Below, in pieces: positions 1 through 8,983 of a stretch of DNA of 64,000 nt. The position numbers and the translations under genes are program-made. The stretch covers positions 744,001-808,000 of the forward strand of contig NZ_JAENJH010000002.1 in the NCBI RefSeq assembly GCF_016595675.1, given 5' to 3'. The notes beneath the pieces were generated by a model, which saw nothing but the letters and a program-made list of their open reading frames with translations, made no database searches and was not told the origin of the DNA. How positions within the stretch are numbered: the first letter of the stretch is position 1; each line of letters starts with the position of its first letter. The DNA comes from Prauserella cavernicola (GTDB lineage: Bacteria > Actinomycetota > Actinomycetes > Mycobacteriales > Pseudonocardiaceae).

Positions 1-1
1 G

Positions 2-439
2 CGCAAGGTGCTCAAACGCGACGCCGAGGAGGCGAAGTCGGTCGCGAAGGAGAACCTGCGCAGGGTGGGGCTCGAGGAGAAGATCAACTCGATGCCCTCG
101 CAGCTCTCGGGCGGCCAGCAGCAGCGCGTCGCCATCGCGAGGGCGTTGTCGATGCAGCCCGCGGTGATGTTGTTCGACGAGCCGACGTCGGCGCTCGACC
201 CGGAGCTCGTCGGCGACGTGCTCGGCGTGATGCGCACGCTCGCGAACGAGGGCATGACGATGCTCGTGGTGACTCACGAGATGCAGTTCGCCCGCGAGGT
301 CGCCGACAAGGTGCTGTTCATGGACGGCGGCGTCGTCGTGGAGGAGGGTCCGCCGGCGCAGGTCATCGGGGATCCGCAGCACGAACGCACCCAGACGTTC
401 CTGCGTCGCGTGCTGAATCCGGTGCACGCGCACGACTGA
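2..439 (+). CDS. Polar amino-acid ABC transporter ATPase, C-terminal part
   Basis: This is the 3' portion of an ABC transporter ATP-binding subunit that energises amino-acid uptake at the cytoplasmic face of the membrane; the 5' end with Walker A lies before the window. Visible are the signature motif [15 protein letters not shown], Walker B followed by the D-loop ([14 protein letters not shown]) and the switch histidine in VTHEM, in the right order and spacing. The C-terminal wording ([19 protein letters not shown]) is typical of the GlnQ/HisP polar amino-acid family, which rests on family knowledge. The reading frame is already open at base 2, so the GTG at base 8 is internal. Substrate cannot be told from this half. 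Confidence 0.93.
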   Translation, partial: RKVLKRDAEEAKSVAKENLRRVGLEEKINSMPSQLSGGQQQRVAIARALSMQPAVMLFDEPTSALDPELVGDVLGVMRTLANEGMTMLVVTHEMQFAREVADKVLFMDGGVVVEEGPPAQVIGDPQHERTQTFLRRVLNPVHAHD

Positions 440-517
440 TCCGGGAACCAACCTCGCTGCGCGGTCGTCCAAGTACAGGGAGTGCTTGTTGCGGCCGAGC
501 AGCAGAGGAGATGCGTG

Positions 518-2884
518 ATGCCGGGTTTTCGCCGAGGGGGCCGCGAATCCGGCGAGGGTGAGGACGGTCAAGTCGAGGCCGTGGAGCAGGAGCGCCCTCC
601 CTTCGACCCGTTCGCGCCGCATCCCGACCGCCAGTACGAGCTCAAGGCCGCCGACCTGCTGCGGCCGTTCACCGAGCCGGGCGGGGTCGGGCTGCGGCGC
701 TGGCGCAGGCAGGCCACCAACGCGCCGATCGTGCAGGTCGAGGACGCCTACATCACGGGAAAGCTCGACCTGCGCGCCGCGGACCTGCAGTACCTGTTCC
801 GGTTCGAGCGCTGCCGGTTCGAGGAGCCGCCGGACGTACGCGAGGCGAACCTGCTCGGTCTGGTGTTCCGCAAGTGCTGGCTGCCCGGCCTCAAGGCCCG
901 CAACCTGCGCAGCCGCAACGACGTCCGGCTGATCCGCTGCCTGGTCGAGGTCGACTCGGGCAGCTCGGACGCGGAGACCACGGTTCGCAGGGCCGAGGAC
1001 TTCGAGCGCGGCCTTCCCGACGCGGCGGTGAACCTCACCGACGCCGTGATCGAGGGTTCCGTGGTGCTCACCCGCACGCGGATCTACCACCCGCGCGGCA
1101 AGGCCATCCAGGCCGACCGGCTCGTGATCACCGGCGCGTTGCTGGCGTACAGGATCGAGGCCAGCGGCGAGGTCCGCCTGCCCGGCATGCGCGCGGGCGG
1201 CAACGTGAACTTCTCCGGCGCCACGCTCGACAACCCCGACGGGTTCGCGCTCAACGGCAACGGCATGCAGGTGGGCGGCAGTCTCCTGTGCGAGGTCGAC
1301 AACTTCGGCCGCCGGACGGACCGTCGTCGCTTCACGGCCAACGGCATGTTGTTCATGCCCAGCGTCAAGGTCTCCGGCGACATCGTGCTCCGCGGCGGAC
1401 GGCTGGTGGTGGACCAGACCGGCGACATCGTGGTGGACGCGTGGAAGACCGGCGACTGGTACGTCGACCCGCGGCCCGCACTGATCGCCGACCGGCTGCA
1501 CGTCGAGGGCAACATCGAGCTGAGCGACCAGCTCGACGTCACGGGCACGATCCGGATGGTCAACGCCCGGCTCGGCGGCTCGCTGCGCCTCGCGGGCGCG
1601 CGGATCAAGGTGCTGCGCGGGCAGACGCCGCCGTTCCACGACCGGGCGGTGCACCTGGACGGCACCGAGATCAACGGCGACATCGACGGCAAGGGCATGT
1701 GGGCGGAGGGCCAGCTGCGCCTCGCCGATGTGAAGGTGCGGGGCAACGTGCTGATCGCGGGAGCCACGTTCTTCCACCCCGAGCGCGACGTCGTGTCCGC
1801 GCGCCGAAGCACAGTCTCCGGAAACCTGCTGCTCACCGACTGCGCGGTGACGGGAACACTGCGGCTGCAGGGCATGAACGTCGGCGGCAGCATCGACCTG
1901 CGCGGCACCGACGCCGCCCAGCCCGAGATCACCGACGCCGGCAGCTGGTCGGTGGACCTGCGTGCGGTGCAGGTCGCGCGCAGCCTGCTGCTGATGGCCA
2001 ACCGCGACCGGCCGTTCCGTGCCAAGGGCGGCGTGACGATGGACGGCGCGGTGGTGAAGCGCCAGATCGACTTCACGGGCGCGGAGCTGTACTCGATGCC
2101 GAGGGACGGCATCGCGCTCGACGCTGGCGACACGACGGCCGACGAGTTCGTGCTCGCCCCGATCGTCGCGCCCGAGGGCACGGTGGTGCTGCGCCGCGCG
2201 CACTGCGGAACCCTGTCCGACACCCCGGCACTGTGGAAGGCCACCGGCGGTCTCGAGCTCGAGGACTTCCGCTACGACGCGCTCGACACCCCGATCGACC
2301 TCCGCGACGACAAGACCGTCAAGGGGCGGCTGGAACAGCTGCACGACGCCATGCCCGGCTATCGGCCTGGGCCCTACGACCAGCTCGCCACGATGCTGCG
2401 CACGAGCGGCAACGAGGAGCACGCCGACACCGTGCTGCTGAAGAAGCAGCAGTACCGCTACGAGTCGCTGGCCAAGGGCAACCGGGTGCTCGGGCTCGGC
2501 GTGCGGCTGTGGAGCTGGCTGCAGCGTTCGATGGTCGGCTACGGCTACCGGCCCGTCCGCGCGCTGGCCTGGCTCGTGATGCTGCTCGTGGCCGGCAGCC
2601 TGTGGTTCGGTGTCCGCGAGGACGACTGCGTACTCGACACCGAGCGCTTCGAGGTGGTGGGCGAGCGCTGCGCGGTGAACCGCGACGACTCGGGCCTGGA
2701 GTGGAACCCGGTGCTCTACACGGCCGATCTGCTGGTGCCCATCGTGGACTTCGGCAACAAGGGCCGCTGGTTCATGGCCGACGAGGACAAGTGGGTCTCC
2801 ACCGGGTTCACGGCGATGGGCTGGGTGCTGGCCACCACGGTGGCCGCCGGTGTGACGCGCACCCTGCGACGCAACGGCAGCTAG
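518..2884 (+). CDS. Large beta-helix-like membrane-anchored protein of unknown function
   Basis: About 788 residues. After a charged N-terminus, residues ~60-600 are built from irregular repeats of about 20-23 residues with the pattern G-[NS]-[VIL]-x-[LF]-x-[GAD]-[ATN]-x-[VIL] (for example GGNVNFSGATL, GGSLRLAGARI, RGNVLIAGATF, GGSIDLRGTD), which suggests a right-handed beta-helix. Two hydrophobic segments lie near the C-terminus (~684-704 and ~765-785). Between them is a short segment with two cysteines that could form an extracytoplasmic disulfide. ATG 518 has GAGGAG eight bases upstream, so I prefer it to GTG 482. Similar proteins are often called membrane-associated oxidoreductases in Streptomyces annotations, but I see no cofactor motif to support that. 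Confidence 0.85.
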   Translation: MPGFRRGGRESGEGEDGQVEAVEQERPPFDPFAPHPDRQYELKAADLLRPFTEPGGVGLRRWRRQATNAPIVQVEDAYITGKLDLRAADLQYLFRFERCRFEEPPDVREANLLGLVFRKCWLPGLKARNLRSRNDVRLIRCLVEVDSGSSDAETTVRRAEDFERGLPDAAVNLTDAVIEGSVVLTRTRIYHPRGKAIQADRLVITGALLAYRIEASGEVRLPGMRAGGNVNFSGATLDNPDGFALNGNGMQVGGSLLCEVDNFGRRTDRRRFTANGMLFMPSVKVSGDIVLRGGRLVVDQTGDIVVDAWKTGDWYVDPRPALIADRLHVEGNIELSDQLDVTGTIRMVNARLGGSLRLAGARIKVLRGQTPPFHDRAVHLDGTEINGDIDGKGMWAEGQLRLADVKVRGNVLIAGATFFHPERDVVSARRSTVSGNLLLTDCAVTGTLRLQGMNVGGSIDLRGTDAAQPEITDAGSWSVDLRAVQVARSLLLMANRDRPFRAKGGVTMDGAVVKRQIDFTGAELYSMPRDGIALDAGDTTADEFVLAPIVAPEGTVVLRRAHCGTLSDTPALWKATGGLELEDFRYDALDTPIDLRDDKTVKGRLEQLHDAMPGYRPGPYDQLATMLRTSGNEEHADTVLLKKQQYRYESLAKGNRVLGLGVRLWSWLQRSMVGYGYRPVRALAWLVMLLVAGSLWFGVREDDCVLDTERFEVVGERCAVNRDDSGLEWNPVLYTADLLVPIVDFGNKGRWFMADEDKWVSTGFTAMGWVLATTVAAGVTRTLRRNGS

Positions 2885-2893
2885 CCTTCCGCA

Positions 2894-3370
2894 ATGTCAA
2901 CGAGGACGAAGCCGACCGCACGCGCGGAGATCGAAATCGACGCGCGGCCCGAGGACGTGTACGCGCTGGTCAGTGATCCCGGCGTGCTCGCCGAGCTGGC
3001 CGGGGAGTACACCGAACACCGTTGGTTGGGCGAGGCGCGTGGAGCGCGGCCGGGCGCCAGGTTCGTCGGCCGCAACCGCAACGGCTCCCGGCGCTGGAGC
3101 ACGGTGGCCACGATCACCCACGCCGACGAGGGCAGCCGCTTCGCGTTCGACGTGGCGTTCGGCCTGATCCAGGTCTCGCGCTGGCAGTACGACCTGGAGC
3201 CCACCGAGCGGGGCTGCCGGGTCGTGGAGAGCACGTGGAACCGCTCGCCGCAGTGGTTTCGCATGCTGGTGGGTCCGTTCATCGGCGTGCGGCCTGACGA
3301 ACGGGACGTGCGCAACCAGCGCAACATCGAGGCCACGCTGGCGGCGCTGCAACGTCGGCTGGCCCCCTGA
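2894..3370 (+). CDS. SRPBCC (START/polyketide-cyclase-like) family protein
   Basis: 158 residues matching the length and pattern of the SRPBCC fold, which binds hydrophobic ligands in a cavity. The N-terminal strand with the common I-x-I-x-A-x-P-E-D-V-Y-A-L-V-S-D-P opening is clear, followed by an RNRNG-type turn and a C-terminal amphipathic helix ending EATLAALQRRLA. It starts 9 bases after the stop of the beta-helix protein on the same strand, so co-transcription is plausible. The ligand cannot be predicted; this family includes aromatase/cyclases, stress proteins and many unassigned members. Confidence 0.85.
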   Translation: MSTRTKPTARAEIEIDARPEDVYALVSDPGVLAELAGEYTEHRWLGEARGARPGARFVGRNRNGSRRWSTVATITHADEGSRFAFDVAFGLIQVSRWQYDLEPTERGCRVVESTWNRSPQWFRMLVGPFIGVRPDERDVRNQRNIEATLAALQRRLAP

Positions 3371-3448
3371 CCACGGACGGGTAACGCGGGCTCGCGCGGG
3401 GGCGATGTGCGGTTGTCGCCCCTCCCCCGACAGCTAGGCACCCCACCC

Positions 3449-3631
3449 ATGCGCATCGCCGCCTCGGTCATCGCTTCGAGCGTCGCCGCTCTCGCCTCAG
3501 CCGCCGCCCTCGCCGGCTGCGCGAGCGAGCCGCCTGCCTCGGTATCCACCCCGAAGCTCAGCTACACCGGCACCCCGCCGACCGTCACGCTCACCGAACC
3601 GGCGGGCGGACCGACCCGGGACCGTAACTGA
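3449..3631 (+). CDS. Small putative lipoprotein
   Basis: 60 residues from ATG 3449. A basic start (MRIA) is followed by an alanine-rich hydrophobic stretch and a lipobox-like LAGC, so signal peptidase II would leave a mature peptide of only about 37 residues anchored by its first cysteine. The mature part is rich in Pro and Thr and has no recognised domain. A GTG at 3407 in frame would put 14 extra residues before the signal sequence and is less likely. Function unknown; small orphan lipoproteins of this type are common in actinomycetes. Confidence 0.55.
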   Translation: MRIAASVIASSVAALASAAALAGCASEPPASVSTPKLSYTGTPPTVTLTEPAGGPTRDRN

Positions 3632-3734
3632 CGTCGCGAAACAATCTGAAACGAACGCTTATTACATACCCCTGCCGGGTGGATCACACCCCCCGGCAGG
3701 AAGTTCCGGCGAATCCGTCGAGTTCACTACTTGT

Positions 3735-5573
3735 GTGAGTGCTCCAACGCTGCGCCAGAACGTGCGCGCACCCGAGCTGACCGGACAGACCTGGCTCAAC
3801 ACGGGTGGCAAGCAGATCAAGCTCGCCGAGCTGCGCGGACGGATCGTCCTGCTCGACTTCTGGACCTCCGGGTGTATCAACTGCCTCCACGTGCTCGACG
3901 AGCTGCGCCCGCTCGAGGAGGAGTTCGCCGACGTGCTCGTCACCGTCGGCGTGCACTCCCCGAAGTTCCTGCACGAGGGCGAGACCTCGGCCATCGAGGC
4001 CGCCGTCGAGCGCTACGGCGTGCACCACCCGGTGCTCAACGACCCCGACCTGACCAACTGGCAGCAGTACGCCGTCAAGGCGTGGCCGACGCTGGTCGTC
4101 GTGGACCCCGAGGGCTACGTCGTGCACGTGGCCGCCGGTGAGGGCCACGCCGAGGCGCTGCGCCGCGTGCTCACCGAGCTGGTCTCCACCCATGAGGCCA
4201 AGGGCACGCTGCGCAGGGGCGGCAGCCCGTACGTGCCCGTCGAGGCCGAGGCCACCGAGCTGCGGTTCCCCAGCAAGGCCGTCGTCACGGCCGAGGGCCG
4301 CGTGCTCGTCGCCGACACCGCCAACCACTCGATCGCCGAGTTCGCCTCCGACGCCGAGACGCTGGTGCGCCGCTTCGGCAGCGGCGAGCGCGGCGAGGCC
4401 GACGGCGCGTTCGACGTCGCCCGCTTCGCCGAGCCCTCGGGCCTGGCACTGCTGCCAGCCGAGGTCGCCGAGAAGGCCGGCTACCACCTGGTGGTCGCCG
4501 ACACGGCCAACCACCGGCTGCGTGGTGTCGACCTCCGCACCGGAGGCGTCACCACGGTGGCGGGCACGGGCGCGCAGTGGCGCGACGGCTCCTCCGACGG
4601 TCCCGCACTCGACGTGGACCTGACCAGCCCGTGGGACGTGCGCTGGTGGGACGCCGCCGGTGGCGTCGTGGTGGCGATGGCGGGCAACCACACGCTCGGC
4701 CTGTTCGACCCCGTCGACGGCACGGTCAGCCGGTTCGCGGGCACCACGGTCGAGGGCCTGCGCGACGGCAAGGCCGCGGAGTCGTTCTTCGCGCAGACCT
4801 CCGGGCTCGCCGTGGGCAGGGACCGGCTGTGGCTCGTCGACGCCGAGACCTCGTCGCTGCGCTGGATCGAGCCCGCCGGCGACGACTTCGCCGTCTTCAC
4901 CGCCGTCGGCACCGACCTGTTCTCCTTCGGCCACCGCGACGGCAAGGCCTCCCAGGCGCTGCTGCAGCACCCGCTCGGCGTCGCCGTGCTCGCCGACGGC
5001 ACCGTGGCGATCGCCGACACCTACAACGGAGCCATCCGCCGCTACGACCCCGCGTCCGGCGAGGTCGGCACGCTCGCGAGCGGCCTCGCCGAGCCCGCCG
5101 GGCTCGTCGTCACCGACGCGGGCGTGCTCGTGGTCGAGACCGCGGCACACCGGCTGCGCAGGCTCGACGTCTCCGGCGCCGGCCACGTCGAGGGCGAGGC
5201 GCACGCCGTGCGCAGGCCGCCGACCGTGCTCGCCCCTGGCGAACTGGACTTCACCGTGGTGTTCGTGCCGCCGCCCGGCGAGCGGCTCGACGACCGGTTC
5301 GGACCCTCGACCAGGCTCGAGGTGAGCGCGTCACCACCGGAGCTGCTCGCCGACGGCGGTGGTGGTGGAACGGACCTGACCCGCACCATCAAGTTCGCCG
5401 AGGGTGTCACCGAGGGCGTGCTGCAGATCGTCGCGCAGGCGGCGAGCTGCGACAGCGACGCCGAACACCCCGCGTGCCGCGTCACCCGGCAGGACTGGGG
5501 CGTGCCGATCCGGCTCCAACCGGACGGCGAAGCGAGCCTTCGCCTGGTTATGGCGGGCAACCCGGCGACGTAG
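3735..5573 (+). CDS. Thioredoxin-like / NHL-repeat protein (NHLRC2-type architecture)
   Basis: 612 residues from GTG 3735. Residues ~10-150 are a TlpA/thioredoxin-like domain with the redox pair in WTSGCINC (Cys47, Cys50) and a cis-proline in AWPTLVV. Residues ~170-480 contain NHL-type six-blade beta-propeller repeats, each with the A-D-T-x-N-H or A-D-T-Y-N-G signature, and a C-terminal beta-rich domain of about 120 residues follows. The order matches the eukaryotic and bacterial NHLRC2 family. No signal peptide is seen, so it probably acts in the cytosol. The substrate is unknown. The gene ends one base before the next start (5575), suggesting an operon with the GroES-like gene. Confidence 0.9.
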   Translation: MSAPTLRQNVRAPELTGQTWLNTGGKQIKLAELRGRIVLLDFWTSGCINCLHVLDELRPLEEEFADVLVTVGVHSPKFLHEGETSAIEAAVERYGVHHPVLNDPDLTNWQQYAVKAWPTLVVVDPEGYVVHVAAGEGHAEALRRVLTELVSTHEAKGTLRRGGSPYVPVEAEATELRFPSKAVVTAEGRVLVADTANHSIAEFASDAETLVRRFGSGERGEADGAFDVARFAEPSGLALLPAEVAEKAGYHLVVADTANHRLRGVDLRTGGVTTVAGTGAQWRDGSSDGPALDVDLTSPWDVRWWDAAGGVVVAMAGNHTLGLFDPVDGTVSRFAGTTVEGLRDGKAAESFFAQTSGLAVGRDRLWLVDAETSSLRWIEPAGDDFAVFTAVGTDLFSFGHRDGKASQALLQHPLGVAVLADGTVAIADTYNGAIRRYDPASGEVGTLASGLAEPAGLVVTDAGVLVVETAAHRLRRLDVSGAGHVEGEAHAVRRPPTVLAPGELDFTVVFVPPPGERLDDRFGPSTRLEVSASPPELLADGGGGGTDLTRTIKFAEGVTEGVLQIVAQAASCDSDAEHPACRVTRQDWGVPIRLQPDGEASLRLVMAGNPAT

Positions 5574-5574
5574 C

Positions 5575-5928
5575 ATGAGTCTCGTGTCAGACAGCAGGAG
5601 CCCGGTCGCGCCGGACGCCAAACTCGAGATCCAGATGCTGCACGACCGTGTGCTGGTCCGGATCCCGGTCGACGAGGGGGAACGCCGCAGCAGCAGCGGC
5701 ATCGTCATCCCGGCGACCGCGCAGGTGGCGCGACGCCTGTCCTGGGGCGATGTCCTCGGGGTCGGCAACAACGTCCGCAACGTCAAGGTCGGCGACCGGG
5801 TGCTGTTCAACCCGGACGACCAGCTGGAGGTCGAGATCCAGGGGGACGCCTACCTGGTGATGAGAGAGCGCGACATCCACGCGATGGCCAGTGAGCGGGC
5901 GGAACACGGTACGGGCTTGTACCTTTAG
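5575..5928 (+). CDS. GroES-like co-chaperonin family protein
   Basis: 117 residues from ATG 5575 (GTG 5584 also possible). The GroES signature is readable: L-H-D-R-V-L-V-R-I-P, a mobile-loop region RRSSSGIVIP and the later V-G-D-R-V-L-F-N-P strand. No groEL lies beside it and there is no CIRCE element, so it is unlikely to be the main groES; a divergent stand-alone paralogue is the likelier reading. It follows the thioredoxin-NHL gene by a single base. Whether it works with a GroEL at all is untested. Confidence 0.85.
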   Translation: MSLVSDSRSPVAPDAKLEIQMLHDRVLVRIPVDEGERRSSSGIVIPATAQVARRLSWGDVLGVGNNVRNVKVGDRVLFNPDDQLEVEIQGDAYLVMRERDIHAMASERAEHGTGLYL

Positions 5929-5957
5929 CAGCCATCCGTCGGCGGAGGGGGTCGAGG

Positions 5958-7832
5958 GTGCGGGAGGAACACGACTGGCCGGACTGGGACACCGATCCCG
6001 TGCCCAAAGCCGTGCCGCAGGCCTTCTCCGCCTATCCGCGTGCCGCTGACGACGACGAGCTGCTCGACGAACTGTTCGAGCCCGAGCCGAGGCAGGTCCA
6101 GCCCACCACGGGCAAGCGGGTCCGCAGAGGCGTCGGCAGGGCTTTCGTCATGGCGGGCCTGGCCGCGGTCGCCTTCGTGGTCCTGTACGCGGCCGACCTG
6201 TTCTTCAGCGTGGGCGAGGTCCCGCGCGGCGTGACGGTGAGCGGGGTCGAGGTCGGCGGGCTGAACCCGTCGGCCGCGGAGGACACGCTGCGCCGCGAGC
6301 TCGAACCGCGGCTGACCGAGCCCATCTCGGTGCGGGCGGGTGACGTGAACACCACGCTCGAACCCACCGACGCGGGGCTCAGCCTCGACTGGCGCTCCAC
6401 GGTCGAACAGGCGGGCAGCCAGCCGCTGAACCCGCTGACCCGCATCGCGTCGTTCTTCACCTCGCGCGAGGTCGGGGTGGTGAGCAGGGCCGACGACCAG
6501 CAGCTGCGCAAGGCGCTGCAGACCCTGGCGGAGGAGCGCATCGACCACCGGGTCGTCGAGGGCGGCATCGGCTTCCACTCGGTGGAGGACGACGGCAGCG
6601 CGGTGCGCCCGTTCGCGATCCGCCCGAAGGACGGACAGCGGCTCTCCGACGTCGACGGCGCCATGACGCTGGTGAAGCGGGGCTGGCTCAACCACGCGAC
6701 GGTGGACCTGCCGGTGGCCGTCACGTCCCCGGTGGCGACGCTGGCCGGGGTGCGGGCCGCGCTGCGGCAGGCCGAGCCGTTGGTGTCGGGGCCGGTGACG
6801 CTGCAGGGCGAGGGCCGGACGGCTGTGCTCACGCCGAGGGACATCGGCGCCGCGCTGCGCTTCGCGCCCGTCGGCGGCGGTGGCCTGGAGCTGACGCTCG
6901 ACCGTGGCAGGCTGCAGGCGTCGGTGCGCCCGCAGCTGGCGGGCACCGAGAGGCAGCCGAAGGACGCGGCGCTGCGCCTGGTTGACAACGGTCCCTCGAT
7001 CGAGCCTGCCGAGCAGGGCAGGCGCATCAACTGGGAGCGCACCTTCCAACCGTTCCTCGACGTGGCAGGGCGGCAGGACGCGAGGGACCTCGGGGTCGCC
7101 TACGACCTGCGCGAGCCGGAGGTCACCACCGAGGCGGTCGCCGACCTCGGCATCAAGGAGGTCATCGGCGAGTTCAGCACCGGCGGCGCGAGCGAGGCGG
7201 CGGCGCCCAACCTCGCGACGATGGCCGCGGCGGTGAACGGAGCCATCGTGCGGCCTGGCGAGACGTTCAGCCTCGACGCCCGCACCGGCCCGCGAACGGG
7301 CTCGCGCGGCTACACCGTCGCGCCGGCCAACGAGGACGGCACGGGAGCCGACGTGCTCGGTGGCGGCGTCTCGCAGTTCACCTCCACGCTCTACAACGCG
7401 GCCTACCTCGCCGGGCTGACCGACGCGGGCCACACCCCGCACGAGCACTACGACGAGCGCTACCCGCTCGCGCGCGACGCGATCTCGCTGCGTTCCGACG
7501 GTTCCGGCGTGGATCTGGCGTTCACCAACAACCTGCGCAAGGCGGTGGCCATCAGCGCGAGCTCGGGCGGTTCCGGTGTCACGGTGAAGATCTGGGGCAC
7601 CCGGCAGTACCGCGTCGAGGTCTCGGAGGGCTCGCGCACCGGCCTCGAACCGCCCGACGTGCGCCGCGAGGAAGGCCCCGACTGCACGCCGTCGCGGGGC
7701 GAGTTCGGCTTCACCGTCTCGGCCACGAGGGTGCGCTACGAGGTCGACGGCGGCAGGGAGGCCGGCCGCGAGACCCAGCAGGTGCGCTACGCGCCGAAGC
7801 CGGTGGTGCTCTGTGCGCCCGGGCGCGGCTAG
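5958..7832 (+). CDS. VanW family protein with peptidoglycan-binding-like domains
   Basis: 624 residues. A cytoplasmic acidic N-terminus of about 55 residues leads into one transmembrane helix (~57-78), so the bulk is extracytoplasmic. Residues ~85-400 hold two repeats of the PG_binding_4/YoaR type (the second around PVAVTSPVATLAG). Residues ~405-560 form the VanW domain with N-x-A-T-M-A-A-A-V-N-G, RPGETFSLD, GGGVSQFTSTLYNAA and the later HYDERYPLARDA. The role of VanW domains is not settled, though they are linked to cell-wall modification and glycopeptide-resistance clusters. GTG 5958 is preceded by GGAGGGGG. It converges on the LRR gene with a five-base gap. Confidence 0.9.
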   Translation: MREEHDWPDWDTDPVPKAVPQAFSAYPRAADDDELLDELFEPEPRQVQPTTGKRVRRGVGRAFVMAGLAAVAFVVLYAADLFFSVGEVPRGVTVSGVEVGGLNPSAAEDTLRRELEPRLTEPISVRAGDVNTTLEPTDAGLSLDWRSTVEQAGSQPLNPLTRIASFFTSREVGVVSRADDQQLRKALQTLAEERIDHRVVEGGIGFHSVEDDGSAVRPFAIRPKDGQRLSDVDGAMTLVKRGWLNHATVDLPVAVTSPVATLAGVRAALRQAEPLVSGPVTLQGEGRTAVLTPRDIGAALRFAPVGGGGLELTLDRGRLQASVRPQLAGTERQPKDAALRLVDNGPSIEPAEQGRRINWERTFQPFLDVAGRQDARDLGVAYDLREPEVTTEAVADLGIKEVIGEFSTGGASEAAAPNLATMAAAVNGAIVRPGETFSLDARTGPRTGSRGYTVAPANEDGTGADVLGGGVSQFTSTLYNAAYLAGLTDAGHTPHEHYDERYPLARDAISLRSDGSGVDLAFTNNLRKAVAISASSGGSGVTVKIWGTRQYRVEVSEGSRTGLEPPDVRREEGPDCTPSRGEFGFTVSATRVRYEVDGGREAGRETQQVRYAPKPVVLCAPGRG

Positions 7833-7837
7833 CAGGG

Positions 7838-8560
7838 TTACCGCAACACGACGCAGTCGCCTGCCCCGAGCTCCGGCAGCCAGTCCGGTACGCGCAGCTC
7901 GCGGTTCCAGCGCAGGTCGAGCTTGGCGAGCCTGGGCAAGCACAGCAGCGAGTCCGGCAGTTCGCGCAGGCCGTTGTCCCGCAGGTCGAGCAGGCGGAGG
8001 TCGCTGAGCGCGCCGATCGAGTCCGGCAGGTGGCTGATGCGGTTGCCGCGCAGGTGCAGTTCGCGCAATGCGGCCAGTTCACCGATCGAGTCGGGCAACG
8101 CGCGCAACCGGTTGTGGTAGAGCCGCAGCTCGCGCAACGCGCTCAGGCCGCGGATGTTCTCGGGAAGTTCGGTGAGTGCGTTGTCGGTGGCGCCGAGGTA
8201 GCGCAGTCCGGAGAGGCCGAAGAGGGAGTCCGGAAGAGACGTCAGCCGGTTGTCGCTGAGGTACAGGTACTCGGTGAGGTTCGGCAGTTCGCCTATCTCG
8301 TCGGGCAACGACGTGAACGCGTTGTGTCCGAGGTCGAGTGTGTGCACGTGCGACAACCGGCTGATCCGTGGTGACAGTTCGGTCAGTTCGTTGTCCGCGA
8401 GGATCAGCACCCGCAGTTCGCGAAGGTCCCACAGCCAGTCCGGCACCGTCGTGAGGCGGTTTCGGTAGGCGTTCACCTCCCTGATCCCGGCCGGCTCCCG
8501 TGCCGGGCCGGGAAAGGTGGTGAGTCCCTGCTCGCTCAGGTCCAGCGTGTGCCTATCCAC
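7838..8560 (-). CDS. Leucine-rich repeat protein
   Basis: 240 residues made almost wholly of about nine bacterial LRR units of 23 residues with the L-x-x-L-P-D-S-[IL]-x-x-L-x-x-L-R-x-L-x-L-x-x-N-x-L pattern. LRR domains are curved protein-interaction surfaces. No signal peptide, membrane segment or enzymatic domain is visible. GTG 8560 is chosen because the frame upstream runs through the GlsB-type gene in an unnatural frame. The start lies 14 bases after that gene's stop, so the two are probably one transcript. The binding partner is unknown. Confidence 0.82.
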   Translation of the reverse strand: MDRHTLDLSEQGLTTFPGPAREPAGIREVNAYRNRLTTVPDWLWDLRELRVLILADNELTELSPRISRLSHVHTLDLGHNAFTSLPDEIGELPNLTEYLYLSDNRLTSLPDSLFGLSGLRYLGATDNALTELPENIRGLSALRELRLYHNRLRALPDSIGELAALRELHLRGNRISHLPDSIGALSDLRLLDLRDNGLRELPDSLLCLPRLAKLDLRWNRELRVPDWLPELGAGDCVVLR

Positions 8561-8574
8561 AGTGGACCAAGTTA

Positions 8575-8856
8575 CTAGGTTCGAATGCCCTTTTTCCTGC
8601 CGCCGTAGAGGTTTGCCGCAAGCGTGACGCCGATGGCGGCGACGACGACCTGGGTGATGAACTCGAGCCAGTCCCATCCGTCGGTGTCGGCGTAACCGAG
8701 GCCGCGCGCGATGGCCGTGCCGATGAACGCTGCCACGATGCCGACCAGGATGGTCAGCCAAATCGGGATTCCCTGCTTGCCCGGGGCGAAAAACCGGCCG
8801 AGCACGCCGAGCACCAGCCCGACCACGATCGCGGCGAAGATTCCAGAGACAGCCAT
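8575..8856 (-). CDS. GlsB/YeaQ/YmgE family stress-associated membrane protein
   Basis: 93 residues with three hydrophobic segments, glycine-rich as in the family (G-x-[IV]-A-A-[IV]-V-V-G-L-V-L-G, then PGKQGIP-x-W-L-T-I-L-V-G-I-V-G/A). The GKQG turn and the final helix plus basic tail are typical. Members are membrane proteins seen in stress responses with no defined biochemistry. ATG 8856 has AGGAG eight bases upstream; GTG 8865 is an alternative. It is the first gene of a two-gene unit with the LRR gene. Confidence 0.88.
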   Translation of the reverse strand: MAVSGIFAAIVVGLVLGVLGRFFAPGKQGIPIWLTILVGIVAAFIGTAIARGLGYADTDGWDWLEFITQVVVAAIGVTLAANLYGGRKKGIRT

Positions 8857-8936
8857 GGTCTCCACTCCTGTTCAAGGTCAACGAATGACCGAACAGGAGT
8901 ACCCAGAAGGTCCCCTGGTAACCCCGAAAAACGGCG

Positions 8937-8972
8937 AAGCCCCGTGGCCGCGAGCGCGGCCACGGGGCTTTC
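8937..8972. terminator. Strong intrinsic terminator
   Basis: A perfect 15-bp stem (AAGCCCCGTGGCCGC with its complement) closes a four-base GAGC loop at 8952-8955. It lies just past the stop of the FadE5-like gene on the minus strand; on that strand the stem ends in AAGCCCCGTGG without a long U tract, while the plus-strand side ends in TTTC. It would insulate the dehydrogenase from the GlsB-LRR unit. Confidence 0.8.
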
Positions 8973-8983
8973 TGGGGGACGGG

